60,311 nucleotides of DNA from contig JBHJGV010000055.1 in NCBI GenBank assembly GCA_050331455.1, positions 1 through 60,311 on the forward strand, read 5' to 3'. The number at the start of each line of letters is the position of its first letter. Within the stretch, counting starts at the first letter, position 1. Below the pieces are notes generated by a model that was given only the letters and a program-made list of their open reading frames with translations, was not told the origin of the DNA and ran no database searches. Origin of the DNA: CAYUYV01 sp050331455. GTDB lineage: Bacteria > Pseudomonadota > Alphaproteobacteria > JAJFIK01. The position numbers were made by a program, and so were the translations under genes. Shown here one piece after another: positions 26,683-35,039 of this stretch.

Positions 26683-27690
26683 ATGGACATCACGCCGCCC
26701 TATCTTCTGTTCCTCGGTGATGCCCATGACGACCTCGCCGTGAAGACCGCCAGTGGCATTCTCGACTGGCGTCCCGAATGGGTGATGGGTCAGCTCCGGC
26801 TGCCCCGCTGTGCTGCTGATCTGAAGATTCCCGACCTGACCATTGAGGCCGCCGCCGCGGCCGGCGTCAAAACCCTGGTCATCGGCACCGTGAATCCGGG
26901 CGGAACCCTTCCCGAAAGCTGGTTGTCCGTGCTGGGAGAGGCCCTGCGGGCCGGCATGGACATCGCGAGCGGCCTGCACACCCGCCTCACCGCCTTTCCG
27001 GACCTCACGGCCCAGGCCGCCGAAACCGGGCGTCGCCTGCTTGAAGTGCGCCATACCACCGAGCGCTTCGCCACGGGGACCGGTCGCAGGCGCGCCGGGA
27101 AACGCCTTCTTACGGTGGGCACGGACTGTTCCGTCGGAAAAAAATACGCCGCCCTCGCCATCGAAAAGGAAATGCGCCGCCGGGGCCTTGATGCGGATTT
27201 CCGCGCGACGGGCCAGACGGGCATTTTCATCGCTGGACGGGGCGTTGCCATCGACGCGGTGGTGGCGGACTTCATATCGGGTGCGGTCGAATGGCTGAGC
27301 CCGGACAATGACGCAGCCCATTGGGACGTCATCGAAGGTCAGGGCTCCCTGTTCCACCCCTCTTTCGCAGGGGTCAGCCTGGGACTGCTGCATGGCGCCC
27401 AGCCGGACGCCTTTGTCGTGTGTCACGAACCCACGCGGCGCACCATGCGCAATGTGGAGACGCCGGTCGCCAGCATCAGCGCAGTCATCGAACAGACACA
27501 GATCCTGGGTGCCCTGACCAATCCGGCCATCCGCTGTGTCGGCCTGGCCATCAATACGGCCCGCCTGGACGACATGGCCGCCAGCACGTGCCTCGCCGCG
27601 GCGGAAGCCACCTACGGTCTGCCGGCTTGCGATCCCATCCGCACCGGCGCCGGGCCGATCGTTGACCACATCATCAGCCTGGGCTTTTGA
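26683..27690 (+). CDS. dgcN: D-glutamate N-acetyltransferase DgcN (DUF1611)
   Basis: This 335-residue DUF1611 protein has a P-loop-like GTDCSVGKKYAALAIE near residue 147, with VIEGQGSLFHPSFAGVSLGLLHG and FVVCHEPTRR downstream. DgcN of marine bacteria acetylates D-glutamate, giving N-acetyl-D-glutamate for the next enzyme DgcA. The next gene, 3 bp downstream, is exactly a DgcA-type epimerase, which makes the assignment much stronger. It opens a three-gene plus-strand operon. Confidence 0.88.
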   Translation: MDITPPYLLFLGDAHDDLAVKTASGILDWRPEWVMGQLRLPRCAADLKIPDLTIEAAAAAGVKTLVIGTVNPGGTLPESWLSVLGEALRAGMDIASGLHTRLTAFPDLTAQAAETGRRLLEVRHTTERFATGTGRRRAGKRLLTVGTDCSVGKKYAALAIEKEMRRRGLDADFRATGQTGIFIAGRGVAIDAVVADFISGAVEWLSPDNDAAHWDVIEGQGSLFHPSFAGVSLGLLHGAQPDAFVVCHEPTRRTMRNVETPVASISAVIEQTQILGALTNPAIRCVGLAINTARLDDMAASTCLAAAEATYGLPACDPIRTGAGPIVDHIISLGF

Positions 27691-27693
27691 ACC

Positions 27694-28680
27694 ATGCCGC
27701 GCTTGGACATTGCCATCGAAGCCTGGCCCATCGAAGGGCAATTCAAGATCTCGCGGGGTGCGAAAACCCAGGCCGATGTCATCGTCGCCCAGGTCACGGA
27801 CGGGCTGACAAGCGGACGCGGGGAATGCGTGCCCTACGGACGGTATGGCGAGAGCATCGAAGGCGTTGCCGACTCCCTTGAGGACATGGCGGATGCCGTG
27901 TCCCAAGGTCTGACGCGCACGGAGCTTCAAACGGCCATGCCGCCGGGCGCGGCGCGCAACGCGCTCGACTGTGCCTTCTGGGATCTCGAGGCCAAAAAGG
28001 CCGGCAAGCCGGTCTGGACCCTGGCGGATCTTCCGGCACCGGGCCCGGTGGAAACAGCCTTCACCATCAGTCTGGATTCGCCGGAGGCCATGGCGACCAA
28101 GGCAAAGGCCGCAGCGGGACGCCAGCTCCTCAAGCTCAAGCTCGGCGACGCGGGCGACGAGGACCGGGTGGCGGCTGTGCGCGATGCGGCCCCGGACGCG
28201 ACCCTCATCGTCGATGCCAACGAGGCCTGGACCCTCCAGACGCTCAAGGACTTGGGGCCCGCGATGGCCAGACTGGGCGTCAAGCTCATCGAGCAGCCCC
28301 TCCCCTCCGGCCACGACGCCGGCCTCGCCCAGATCGACTGCCCCGTGCCGATCTGTGCAGATGAATCCTTCCACGACCGGGAAAGTCTGAGTGCGTTGCG
28401 TGAGCGGTACCAGGCCGTCAATCTGAAACTCGACAAGACCGGCGGCCTGACCGAGGCCATTCTCGCCATGGAAGAAATCCGGCGCAGCGGGATGGCATTG
28501 TTCGTGGGCTGTATGGTAGGCACGTCTCTGGCCATGGCGCCGGCCTATCTGCTGGCCGGTGCGGCCGAATTCGTGGACCTCGATGGGCCCCTTCTGTTGG
28601 CCCGGGATCGCGAGCCCGGCCTCGCCTATGACGGCAGCATTCTCCGGCCCGGCCCCGCCGGCCTGTGGGGCGGCCTCTGA
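27694..28680 (+). CDS. dgcA: N-acetyl-D-glutamate racemase DgcA (enolase superfamily)
   Basis: This 328-residue protein is an enolase-superfamily epimerase of the dipeptide-epimerase group. It has the catalytic pair LKLKLG (about 147), metal ligands in IVDANEAW, IEQPLP and CADESFH, and the second-side Lys in NLKLDKTGG. Next to dgcN it should convert N-acetyl-D-glutamate to N-acetyl-L-glutamate. L-Ala-D/L-Glu epimerase would be the alternative without the dgcN context. The start follows the dgcN stop by 3 bp. Confidence 0.88.
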   Translation: MPRLDIAIEAWPIEGQFKISRGAKTQADVIVAQVTDGLTSGRGECVPYGRYGESIEGVADSLEDMADAVSQGLTRTELQTAMPPGAARNALDCAFWDLEAKKAGKPVWTLADLPAPGPVETAFTISLDSPEAMATKAKAAAGRQLLKLKLGDAGDEDRVAAVRDAAPDATLIVDANEAWTLQTLKDLGPAMARLGVKLIEQPLPSGHDAGLAQIDCPVPICADESFHDRESLSALRERYQAVNLKLDKTGGLTEAILAMEEIRRSGMALFVGCMVGTSLAMAPAYLLAGAAEFVDLDGPLLLARDREPGLAYDGSILRPGPAGLWGGL

Positions 28681-28739
28681 CAAGACAGCCCAGTGGCGGG
28701 CAAGCGCATGGCGGATCGGAGATGACGGGGAGGCGGAAC

Positions 28740-29819
28740 GTGACGGACACGGATCTGTTCTCACCCGATTACCGGACCGCCCGGGAGCGATTCGTCGAAG
28801 CTGCCGCCCGCTGCGGAGCAGACCGGGGTCGCCATGGCCATCCACGGGTGCGCGGTCCGGACGGCGAGACCCTGAGTATCGACTGGGCCGCCCTTGGACC
28901 CGCCGAGGCATCCCGCGTCATCCTCATCCAGTCGGGCACCCATGGTGTCGAGGGGTTTTGCGGCTCGGCCTGCCAGCTCAGTCTCATGCACTCGGCGCTG
29001 CATGCCGCCCTGCCGGCCGATACCAGGCTGGTGCTGATCCATGCCTTGAACCCCTACGGTTTTGCATGGCTCCGGCGGGTCACGGAAGACAATGTGGACC
29101 TGAATCGCAACTTCCTGGACCATACCGGTGCGTATCCAAACAATCCGGGCTATGAGCAACTCAAAAGGGCCATTTCTCCCGACCGGCTGGACGAAGAGAC
29201 TGTCGCCGCGGCCAACCGGCTTCTGGTCGGCTATCTCAAGGGCCATGGAGCGTCCGCGCTCCAAGCCGCGATTAGCCAAGGCCAGTATACGGACCCGGAC
29301 GGCCTCTACTTCGGCGGCCATGGGCCGGCCTGGTCCAACGCACTCTTTCACCGGATCGTGGCGGACCGCTGTGCCGGCGCCCGGCATGCTGTTTTGATCG
29401 ACATTCACACAGGCCTCGGCCCCTTCGCCGCCGGCGAGTTGATCACCGAGTTTCCCACGGATGCCCCCGTGACGCGGCGCGCCCGGCGCTGGTGGGGCGA
29501 ACAGGTGACCTCGACCGTCTCGGGCCGTTCGGTGTCCGTCCCCCTCGCGGGAACGATCGACCATGCATTCCTGGCCGCCCTGCCCGACGCCGAGGCCACC
29601 CCGGTCACGTTGGAGTTCGGGACCGCCGCCCCAGAGGACGTCTTCAAGGCAATGCGGGCGGACAACTGGCTCCACCGCCATGGCGATCCGGAGGGCCCCG
29701 AAGCGCCGCCTATCAAGGCGGATATGCGCCGCGTCTTCTTTCCGGACGTGCCGCCATGGCGCAACGGCGTGCTCGAAACATTCCACCGCATCGTGGATCA
29801 ACTTTTCAGAGCCCTGTGA
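28740..29819 (+). CDS. DUF2817 M14-like zinc hydrolase
   Basis: This protein of about 359 residues has the zinc-carboxypeptidase pattern of the M14 superfamily. SGTHGVEG gives His and Glu ligands, VDLNRNF is the substrate-contact Asn-Arg, DIHTGLG the third His, and VTLEFGT a likely catalytic Glu. DUF2817 proteins are related to the succinylglutamate desuccinylase/aspartoacylase branch and carboxypeptidases. GTG 28740 is chosen because GGGGAGGC lies 6 bp upstream; an ATG at 28722 has its purines too close. Its place after dgcNA suggests it may deacylate N-acetyl-L-glutamate; that is inference. Confidence 0.75.
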   Translation: MTDTDLFSPDYRTARERFVEAAARCGADRGRHGHPRVRGPDGETLSIDWAALGPAEASRVILIQSGTHGVEGFCGSACQLSLMHSALHAALPADTRLVLIHALNPYGFAWLRRVTEDNVDLNRNFLDHTGAYPNNPGYEQLKRAISPDRLDEETVAAANRLLVGYLKGHGASALQAAISQGQYTDPDGLYFGGHGPAWSNALFHRIVADRCAGARHAVLIDIHTGLGPFAAGELITEFPTDAPVTRRARRWWGEQVTSTVSGRSVSVPLAGTIDHAFLAALPDAEATPVTLEFGTAAPEDVFKAMRADNWLHRHGDPEGPEAPPIKADMRRVFFPDVPPWRNGVLETFHRIVDQLFRAL

Positions 29820-29893
29820 CCGGCCGGTCAGGCCTTGCCCCCTGACCGTGGCCCCCCCTTGCGACCCCCTCGATCTTGCGGTCTACTGAAAAA

Positions 29894-29909
29894 GTGACGC
29901 GCGCGTCAC
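29894..29909. promoter_or_regulatory. perfect 16-bp palindrome upstream of the CYP153 gene
   Basis: GTGACGCGCGCGTCAC is a perfect palindrome centred about 43 bp before the P450 start codon. The position and symmetry suit an operator for a dimeric repressor such as a TetR-family protein. No cognate regulator gene is adjacent. Confidence 0.6.
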
Positions 29910-29944
29910 CAATTCCCGAACCATAAGACCGGGCGGAGGACCCC

Positions 29945-31204
29945 ATGGACCCGACCACCATCGACCACGGCATCGATCCCCATATCGACCCCTATTCCAT
30001 CCCCCTTGAGCAGATGGATGTGAGCCATCCGGTTCTGTTCTGGGCGAACACCATGTGGGACTTTTTCAAACGGCTGCGCGAGGAAGATCCGGTCCACTAC
30101 TGTCCCGATAGCCTTTACGGACCCTATTGGTCCGTCACCAAATATGCCGACATCGTCCATGTGGAGACGAACCCGCAGATTTTTTCCTCCGATCAGAAAC
30201 TGGGCGGCATCGCCATTCAGGACGACGAGGAAGACTTCCCCCTGCCCATGTTCATCGCCATGGACCCGCCGAAACACGATGCCCAGCGCAAGGTGGTCCA
30301 GCCCATCGTGTCCGGCGCCAATCTCGCTCGTTTCGAGCCGATCATCCGGGAACGGGCCGGACAGATCCTCGACGCCCTGCCCACGGATAGGACCTTCGAC
30401 TGGGTCGACCGGGTCTCCGTCGAATTGACCGGGCAGATGCTCGCCACCCTGTTCGATTTTCCTTGGGAAGACCGGCGCAAGCTGACCCGCTGGTCCGATG
30501 TGGCGACCGCGGACGAGCGCTCCGGCATTATCGAAAGCCCGGCCGCCCGGCACCTGGAACTTCTGGAATGCGGAACCTATTTCACGCGGCTCTGGAACGA
30601 GCGCGTCAATGCCGAGCCTGCGCCGGATCTCATTTCCATGCTGGCCCATGGGGAGGCGACACGGACCATGTCGCCTGAAGAATATCTCGGGAACGTCATT
30701 CTCCTGATTGTCGGCGGCAACGATACGACGCGCAATTCCATCACCGGCGGCGTCCTGGCGCTCAACGAGAACCCGGAAGAATACGACAAGCTGCGCACCC
30801 GGCCGGATCTCATTCCCAACATGGTGTCGGAAATCATTCGCTGGCAGACACCGCTGGCCCATATGCGGCGCACGGCCCTTCAGGATACGGAGCTGCGCGG
30901 CAAGACCATCCGCAAGGGCGACCGGGTGGTCATGTTGTATGTCTCCGGCAACCGGGACGAGGATGCCATCCCCCAGGCCAACCGTTTCCTGATCGACCGG
31001 GAGCGGGCACGCAACCACCTGTCCTTCGGGTTCGGGATCCACCGCTGCGTGGGCAATCGCCTTGCGGAACTCCAACTCCGCATCATCTGGGAGGAAATCA
31101 TGGCCCGCTTCGCCTATGTCCAGGTCATGGAGCCGCCGAAACGGATCTACTCGAATTTCGTGAAGGGATATGCGAGCCTGCCCGTCCGGGTTCATCGGAA
31201 GTGA
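29945..31204 (+). CDS. CYP153-family cytochrome P450 (alkane/fatty acid terminal hydroxylase)
   Basis: This soluble bacterial P450 has 419 residues. The I-helix oxygen-binding motif is GGNDTTRNS (about 257), the K-helix ExxR is EIIRWQTPLAHMRRTA, and the haem loop is FGFGIHRCVGNRLAE with Cys368 as iron ligand. GIHRCVGNRLAELQLRIIWEE is the CYP153 pattern; that family hydroxylates the terminal carbon of alkanes and fatty acids. No ferredoxin or ferredoxin reductase is adjacent, so redox partners must come from elsewhere. The ATG is preceded by GGCGGAGGA. Confidence 0.93.
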   Translation: MDPTTIDHGIDPHIDPYSIPLEQMDVSHPVLFWANTMWDFFKRLREEDPVHYCPDSLYGPYWSVTKYADIVHVETNPQIFSSDQKLGGIAIQDDEEDFPLPMFIAMDPPKHDAQRKVVQPIVSGANLARFEPIIRERAGQILDALPTDRTFDWVDRVSVELTGQMLATLFDFPWEDRRKLTRWSDVATADERSGIIESPAARHLELLECGTYFTRLWNERVNAEPAPDLISMLAHGEATRTMSPEEYLGNVILLIVGGNDTTRNSITGGVLALNENPEEYDKLRTRPDLIPNMVSEIIRWQTPLAHMRRTALQDTELRGKTIRKGDRVVMLYVSGNRDEDAIPQANRFLIDRERARNHLSFGFGIHRCVGNRLAELQLRIIWEEIMARFAYVQVMEPPKRIYSNFVKGYASLPVRVHRK

Positions 31205-31255
31205 ACCGGCGCCCAGGGTGACAGTCTCTGGCAGGATGGTTTTGGACATGTCGGT

Positions 31256-31291
31256 CCTGGGGGGCGGATCCGCAGCGATCTGCCCCCCAGG
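31256..31291. terminator. bidirectional hairpin between P450 and merR genes
   Basis: CCTGGGGGGC (31256-31265) pairs perfectly with GCCCCCCAGG (31282-31291), a 10-bp GC stem with a 16-base loop. It lies between two convergent genes, 52 bp after the P450 stop. There is only a weak T-run (GTTTAAG). Confidence 0.65.
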
Positions 31292-31309
31292 CCGTTTAAG
31301 GGTTCGTGT

Positions 31310-33433
31310 TCAGTCCGGAACCGTTCGATTGATCTTGGGAAGCATGATCGACAGCGGTGTCGTCGCCTCGTCGGGTCCCGGGTCATCGGCTTCGGCCGTA
31401 TCGTCCTTTGACGCCGTTCGGTCGCTCTCCGCCTGATCGGCTTTCCCGTCGTGCCCGTCGGGGCCCGGACGATTCCGGGCGTCATGGTCCGCGGCTTTGT
31501 CCTCGGCTGCGTCCTCCTCCGCCGACCAGGCACCGCCGGCGACAGGCGGACTGCCAAAGGCGAGGTCGGATCGGACCGGCTGGTCATCGGCCCAGCCCGC
31601 AGCGGATTCCATCAAGGAACCCATGTCGCCCTTGCGCCGTCGGGCGGCCATGTGCGCAGGCGCCGAGGCGCCCGGCGCCACGCCGCGATCCCTCATATGG
31701 CGGAACTCGGCGATTTCCATCTTGATATCGTTGAGGATCTCAAGGGCGCTGGACAGCCGTTCCCGCTGGGAAGCAGTGAGATTGGGCCCGTCCGTGAACG
31801 GCTTTTCCGAACGGACCATGGCAAGCGGAAGATCGGCGATGGACATCTCGTCCTTGCCTTCCATCGACGCGGACGCATCGAGAGACAGGGGCGGCTCCTG
31901 CGGTTGGGACGGGGCCTGCCGCTCCGGTGCGGGCAGCGCCTCAGGGGGCTGGCGCTGCTCGTCGACCGGGGTTGGGCCTTTAACCTGGCCTGCTCCTTTG
32001 TCCTGGGCCGCCCCTTTGTCTGGGACCGCCATGTTATCGGGGGCCTTATCAGCCTCTGAACCGTCCGGCTGGCTCTGATCAACGGCACGGGCATCATCGG
32101 CGGCATTGCCCGCCGAAGCAGCGTGTGACGACGGATGCGCCCCGTCGACGGGCGCGGGCTGCGGATCTCTCGGAGCCGGCGGAGGCGCAGGCGTCGTGAT
32201 CGTGGCATTCACCATGCCCGGCGGAATGCGATACGCCTCGACAACCCCGGAGAGGCGCCCGCTTTCAAAGGCGGCGACCACCGCGTCGACACCTTCATGG
32301 ACGATCAGACGCTCCACAACCTCAAGGTCGAGACCGAGGTCATCGATCAGAAGGCGGATGGCTTTGAGAAGGGCCACATCCTCCGGCCGGTAAAGCCGTC
32401 GGCCGCCACCGCGTTTCAAGGGCTGAATGGCCGAAAACCGGCTTTCCCAGAACCGCACCACATGCTGGGGCACGCCCACCTCGCGAACCACGTCCGCGAT
32501 ACTCCGGAAGGCATGGGGCGCCTTGGGGGCCGCACCGTCCGGCGTGGCCGGGGCGCCGGATTCCGCCGGCGGATCCTGGGGGGGCGGGGCCGCCGGATCG
32601 GCGGGCGCCGTCTTCTGGCCGGGGGCAAAGCCTCCCCATTTGGCCCGGCGAAACAGCGGCGGCTGACCGGATCCGGCGGGGGAGCCAGGAAAGCCCCCCC
32701 CGCTGCTTCCCGGCGCGGGCTCGACGGGCTTCGGAATGGGCCGTTCAAAATCCTCGCCGCTCTCCGCGGCCATGGAAACGCCTTGAGCCGAGGGCCAGGC
32801 CTTGGGCTGCATTGCCGGCTCACGGTTCGGCGCCGGTCCATCGAAATCCACGTCGTCGGGCCCGTCCCACGTCGGTCCGGAGGCAGCCGAAGGCGCGCCG
32901 GCGGATGGCTGGACCGGTTGGGCGCCATGGTTGGGCGCGGGCGAAACCCCGCCGCTCGCCGGTTGGGAGGGCTCCGGATGGGGCTCGCCCAACGCACCCG
33001 GTGCGAAAGGGTTCGGATTGGGCGGTGCCGGTGTCCCAGGCCCGGCGGCTTCCTGGTCACTGAGGATCAGGATCGCATCGTCCGCGCCAGAGCGTTGGGG
33101 CCTTGGCTGATCTTGGAAACTGGGCTGATCTTGGAAACTGGGCTGACCTTGGAAACTGGGCTGATCTTGGAAACTGGGCTGATTGCGGCCGGGAACGGTG
33201 CCGGTCGGGCCGTTCGTGGGCCGCGGACCCGTATTGGCACCAGGCGAAGGCGACCACGCGCCCGGGCCGGCCTCGTCTTCGCGCGCGCCATGTCCCGGCG
33301 CCCGGTCTCCGGGGGTTGCGTTCCCTTGAGCCCCCTTCCTGGTCTTGTCGTTCCGGTCCCGCTCGGAAGCGGCGTCCTCCGGGTCGGATCCGAGAGTCAC
33401 GATGTTCCCGGCGCCGAAGCGATCCTCACCCAT
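31310..33433 (-). CDS. MerR-family regulator embedded in long disordered sequence
   Basis: A MerR-type DNA-binding domain lies at about residues 306-375. It reads FRSIADVVREVGVPQHVVRFWE, then RRLYRPEDVALLKAIRLLI. The domain is flanked by about 300 N-terminal and 320 C-terminal residues that are rich in Pro, Ala, Gly, Asp and Glu and look disordered. The N-terminal part holds four six-residue repeats (QPSFQD). A MerR gene after ihfA is the usual alphaproteobacterial order, but its homologues there are much shorter. The true start could be internal; ATG 33433 is the longest. A C-terminal patch (LEILNDIKMEIAEFRHMR) may be a dimerisation helix, as seen in short homologues. Confidence 0.8.
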   Translation of the reverse strand: MGEDRFGAGNIVTLGSDPEDAASERDRNDKTRKGAQGNATPGDRAPGHGAREDEAGPGAWSPSPGANTGPRPTNGPTGTVPGRNQPSFQDQPSFQGQPSFQDQPSFQDQPRPQRSGADDAILILSDQEAAGPGTPAPPNPNPFAPGALGEPHPEPSQPASGGVSPAPNHGAQPVQPSAGAPSAASGPTWDGPDDVDFDGPAPNREPAMQPKAWPSAQGVSMAAESGEDFERPIPKPVEPAPGSSGGGFPGSPAGSGQPPLFRRAKWGGFAPGQKTAPADPAAPPPQDPPAESGAPATPDGAAPKAPHAFRSIADVVREVGVPQHVVRFWESRFSAIQPLKRGGGRRLYRPEDVALLKAIRLLIDDLGLDLEVVERLIVHEGVDAVVAAFESGRLSGVVEAYRIPPGMVNATITTPAPPPAPRDPQPAPVDGAHPSSHAASAGNAADDARAVDQSQPDGSEADKAPDNMAVPDKGAAQDKGAGQVKGPTPVDEQRQPPEALPAPERQAPSQPQEPPLSLDASASMEGKDEMSIADLPLAMVRSEKPFTDGPNLTASQRERLSSALEILNDIKMEIAEFRHMRDRGVAPGASAPAHMAARRRKGDMGSLMESAAGWADDQPVRSDLAFGSPPVAGGAWSAEEDAAEDKAADHDARNRPGPDGHDGKADQAESDRTASKDDTAEADDPGPDEATTPLSIMLPKINRTVPD
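33105..33176. repeat. 18-bp tandem repeat in the merR gene
   Basis: There are four head-to-tail copies of GGCTGATCTTGGAAACTG, at 33105, 33123, 33141 and 33159; only the third differs (one base). They encode QPSFQD/QPSFQG repeats. Near identity implies recent slippage expansion. Confidence 0.9.
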
Positions 33434-33568
33434 CCGGTCTGGACCCCTGTGTCACGGCCCGGCTTGCGGGCCTTTGGTCCCGCGTCGACACCATGTGCCG
33501 ACGCCCCCTCACCTCATATCCACAACGTTGGTCAAAGACCGCGCCCAGTGTGGGTCGGCCGGTCTCGG

Positions 33569-33880
33569 TCACTCGTCGCCGTCGCCCGCTCCGGTGTTCA
33601 CACCGCCCCGCAGCACATGGGACGGGCGGAAATAGACGACGCGGCGGGGCTCGATGGTGACCTCCTCCCCCGTCTTGGGGTTCCGGCCCACCCGCGAATT
33701 CTTGTGCCGCACGCCAAACGTCCCGAAGGACGACAACTTGACCGTTTCTCCGTTGACGAGCGTTTCCGTGATTTCGCTAAGCACGGTTTCGACGATATTT
33801 GCCGCCTCGGCCCGGGAGAGTCCGATTTCGTCTTGAACCGCATCGAACAATTCAGCCCGGGTTACGGTTTTGTTCACCAC
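33569..33880 (-). CDS. ihfA: integration host factor alpha subunit
   Basis: This 103-residue DNA-bending protein is of the HU/IHF family. It has TRAELFDAVQDEIGLSRAEA, VKLSSFGTFGVRHK, and the beta-arm GRNPKTGEEV with its intercalating proline. IHF-alpha pairs with IHF-beta and shapes promoters and origins. It lies between fabH and merR in the usual alphaproteobacterial order, 164 bp after fabH. Confidence 0.95.
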   Translation of the reverse strand: MVNKTVTRAELFDAVQDEIGLSRAEAANIVETVLSEITETLVNGETVKLSSFGTFGVRHKNSRVGRNPKTGEEVTIEPRRVVYFRPSHVLRGGVNTGAGDGDE

Positions 33881-34043
33881 GGCGCAGCACTCCCTCTAAC
33901 GTCTTGTAAAAATACGGTGGCCCACAAACACGGTCAACGGCGCCGGCAGGCTGGCGACCGTCCCGTCGGGCTCCTGAGACTCCTGGCCCTCGACCTTTGG
34001 TCAAGGTGGTCCGGAGACATGGTTACACTGTGTCCGGGGTGAA

Positions 34044-35039
34044 TTACCAGCGGATGAGGCAGGCGCCCCAGGTAAAACCGCCACCCATGGCTTCCAGCAT
34101 GACGAGATGGCCGCGCTTGATGCGCCCGTCCTCGACGGCGCTGGCCAGCGCAAGGGGAATCGACGCGGCCGACGTGTTGCCGTGATCGGCGACGGTGGAA
34201 ATCATCCGTTCTTCCGGGATCCCGAGCTTGCGCGCGGTGCTGGCAAGAATGCGCTGATTGGCCTGGTGGGGCACGAACCAATCGATATCGGCCACGCTGG
34301 TCCCGGCTTCGGCGGCCGCCGTCTCGATCGCTTCGGCGATGTTGGCCACGGCATGGCGAAAGACCTCACGCCCCTGCATGCGCAGATGGCCAACGGTTTG
34401 GGTCCGGGACGGCCCGCCATCCACATAGAGAAGCTCCGAATGCCGCCCGTCCGAGCGTAGAAAAGATGAGTGAATGCCCCGGTCATCGAGACTGCCCGTC
34501 CCGGTCCCGCGCTCCACGACCACCGCCCCAGCCCCGTCGCCGAACAACACGCAGGTGCCCCGGTCGGTCCAATCGAGAATACGCGAGAAGGTCTCCGCAC
34601 CGATGACCAAGGCCCGGCTGAACTGACTTCCAGCCCGGAGCATCGTGTCGGCCACATGCATGGCGTAGACGAAGCCGGAACAGACGGCCGCCACGTCGAA
34701 GGCCGCCCCCTGGCCCATGCCCAGATCCGCCTGCACCTTGGTGGCCGTCGCGGGGAACGTCAGGTCCGGAGTCGCCGTGGCGAGAATGATGAGATCGACC
34801 GCCGAGGGCTCCAGGCCCGCATCGGCGAGGGCCCGGCGGGCCGCCTGGGTGGCCAGGTCACCGGTGGTCTCGCCGTCCGCTGCGATATGGCGCCGACGGA
34901 TGCCGGTGCGCTCCACGATCCAGTCGTCACTGGTGTCGACCATGCGAGCGAGGTCGTCATTGGTCAGGACCCGTTCGGGCAGATAGGCCCCGCAGCCCAC
35001 TATGATCGATCGCGTCACCGTCGAGCCCGCCCCGCTCAC
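34044..35039 (-). CDS. fabH: beta-ketoacyl-ACP synthase III
   Basis: FabH starts fatty acid synthesis by condensing acetyl-CoA with malonyl-ACP. It has 331 residues; the catalytic triad is visible as Cys in VAAVCSGF, His in WFVPHQAN and Asn in VADHGNTSA. The start overlaps the plsX stop by four bases (ATGA), indicating translational coupling. Confidence 0.96.
   Translation of the reverse strand: MSGAGSTVTRSIIVGCGAYLPERVLTNDDLARMVDTSDDWIVERTGIRRRHIAADGETTGDLATQAARRALADAGLEPSAVDLIILATATPDLTFPATATKVQADLGMGQGAAFDVAAVCSGFVYAMHVADTMLRAGSQFSRALVIGAETFSRILDWTDRGTCVLFGDGAGAVVVERGTGTGSLDDRGIHSSFLRSDGRHSELLYVDGGPSRTQTVGHLRMQGREVFRHAVANIAEAIETAAAEAGTSVADIDWFVPHQANQRILASTARKLGIPEERMISTVADHGNTSAASIPLALASAVEDGRIKRGHLVMLEAMGGGFTWGACLIRW

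Noticed and set aside
26296..28911. Long minus-strand open frame opposite dgcN and dgcA
   Set aside because: Antisense shadow of well supported enzymes; no start context or motif.
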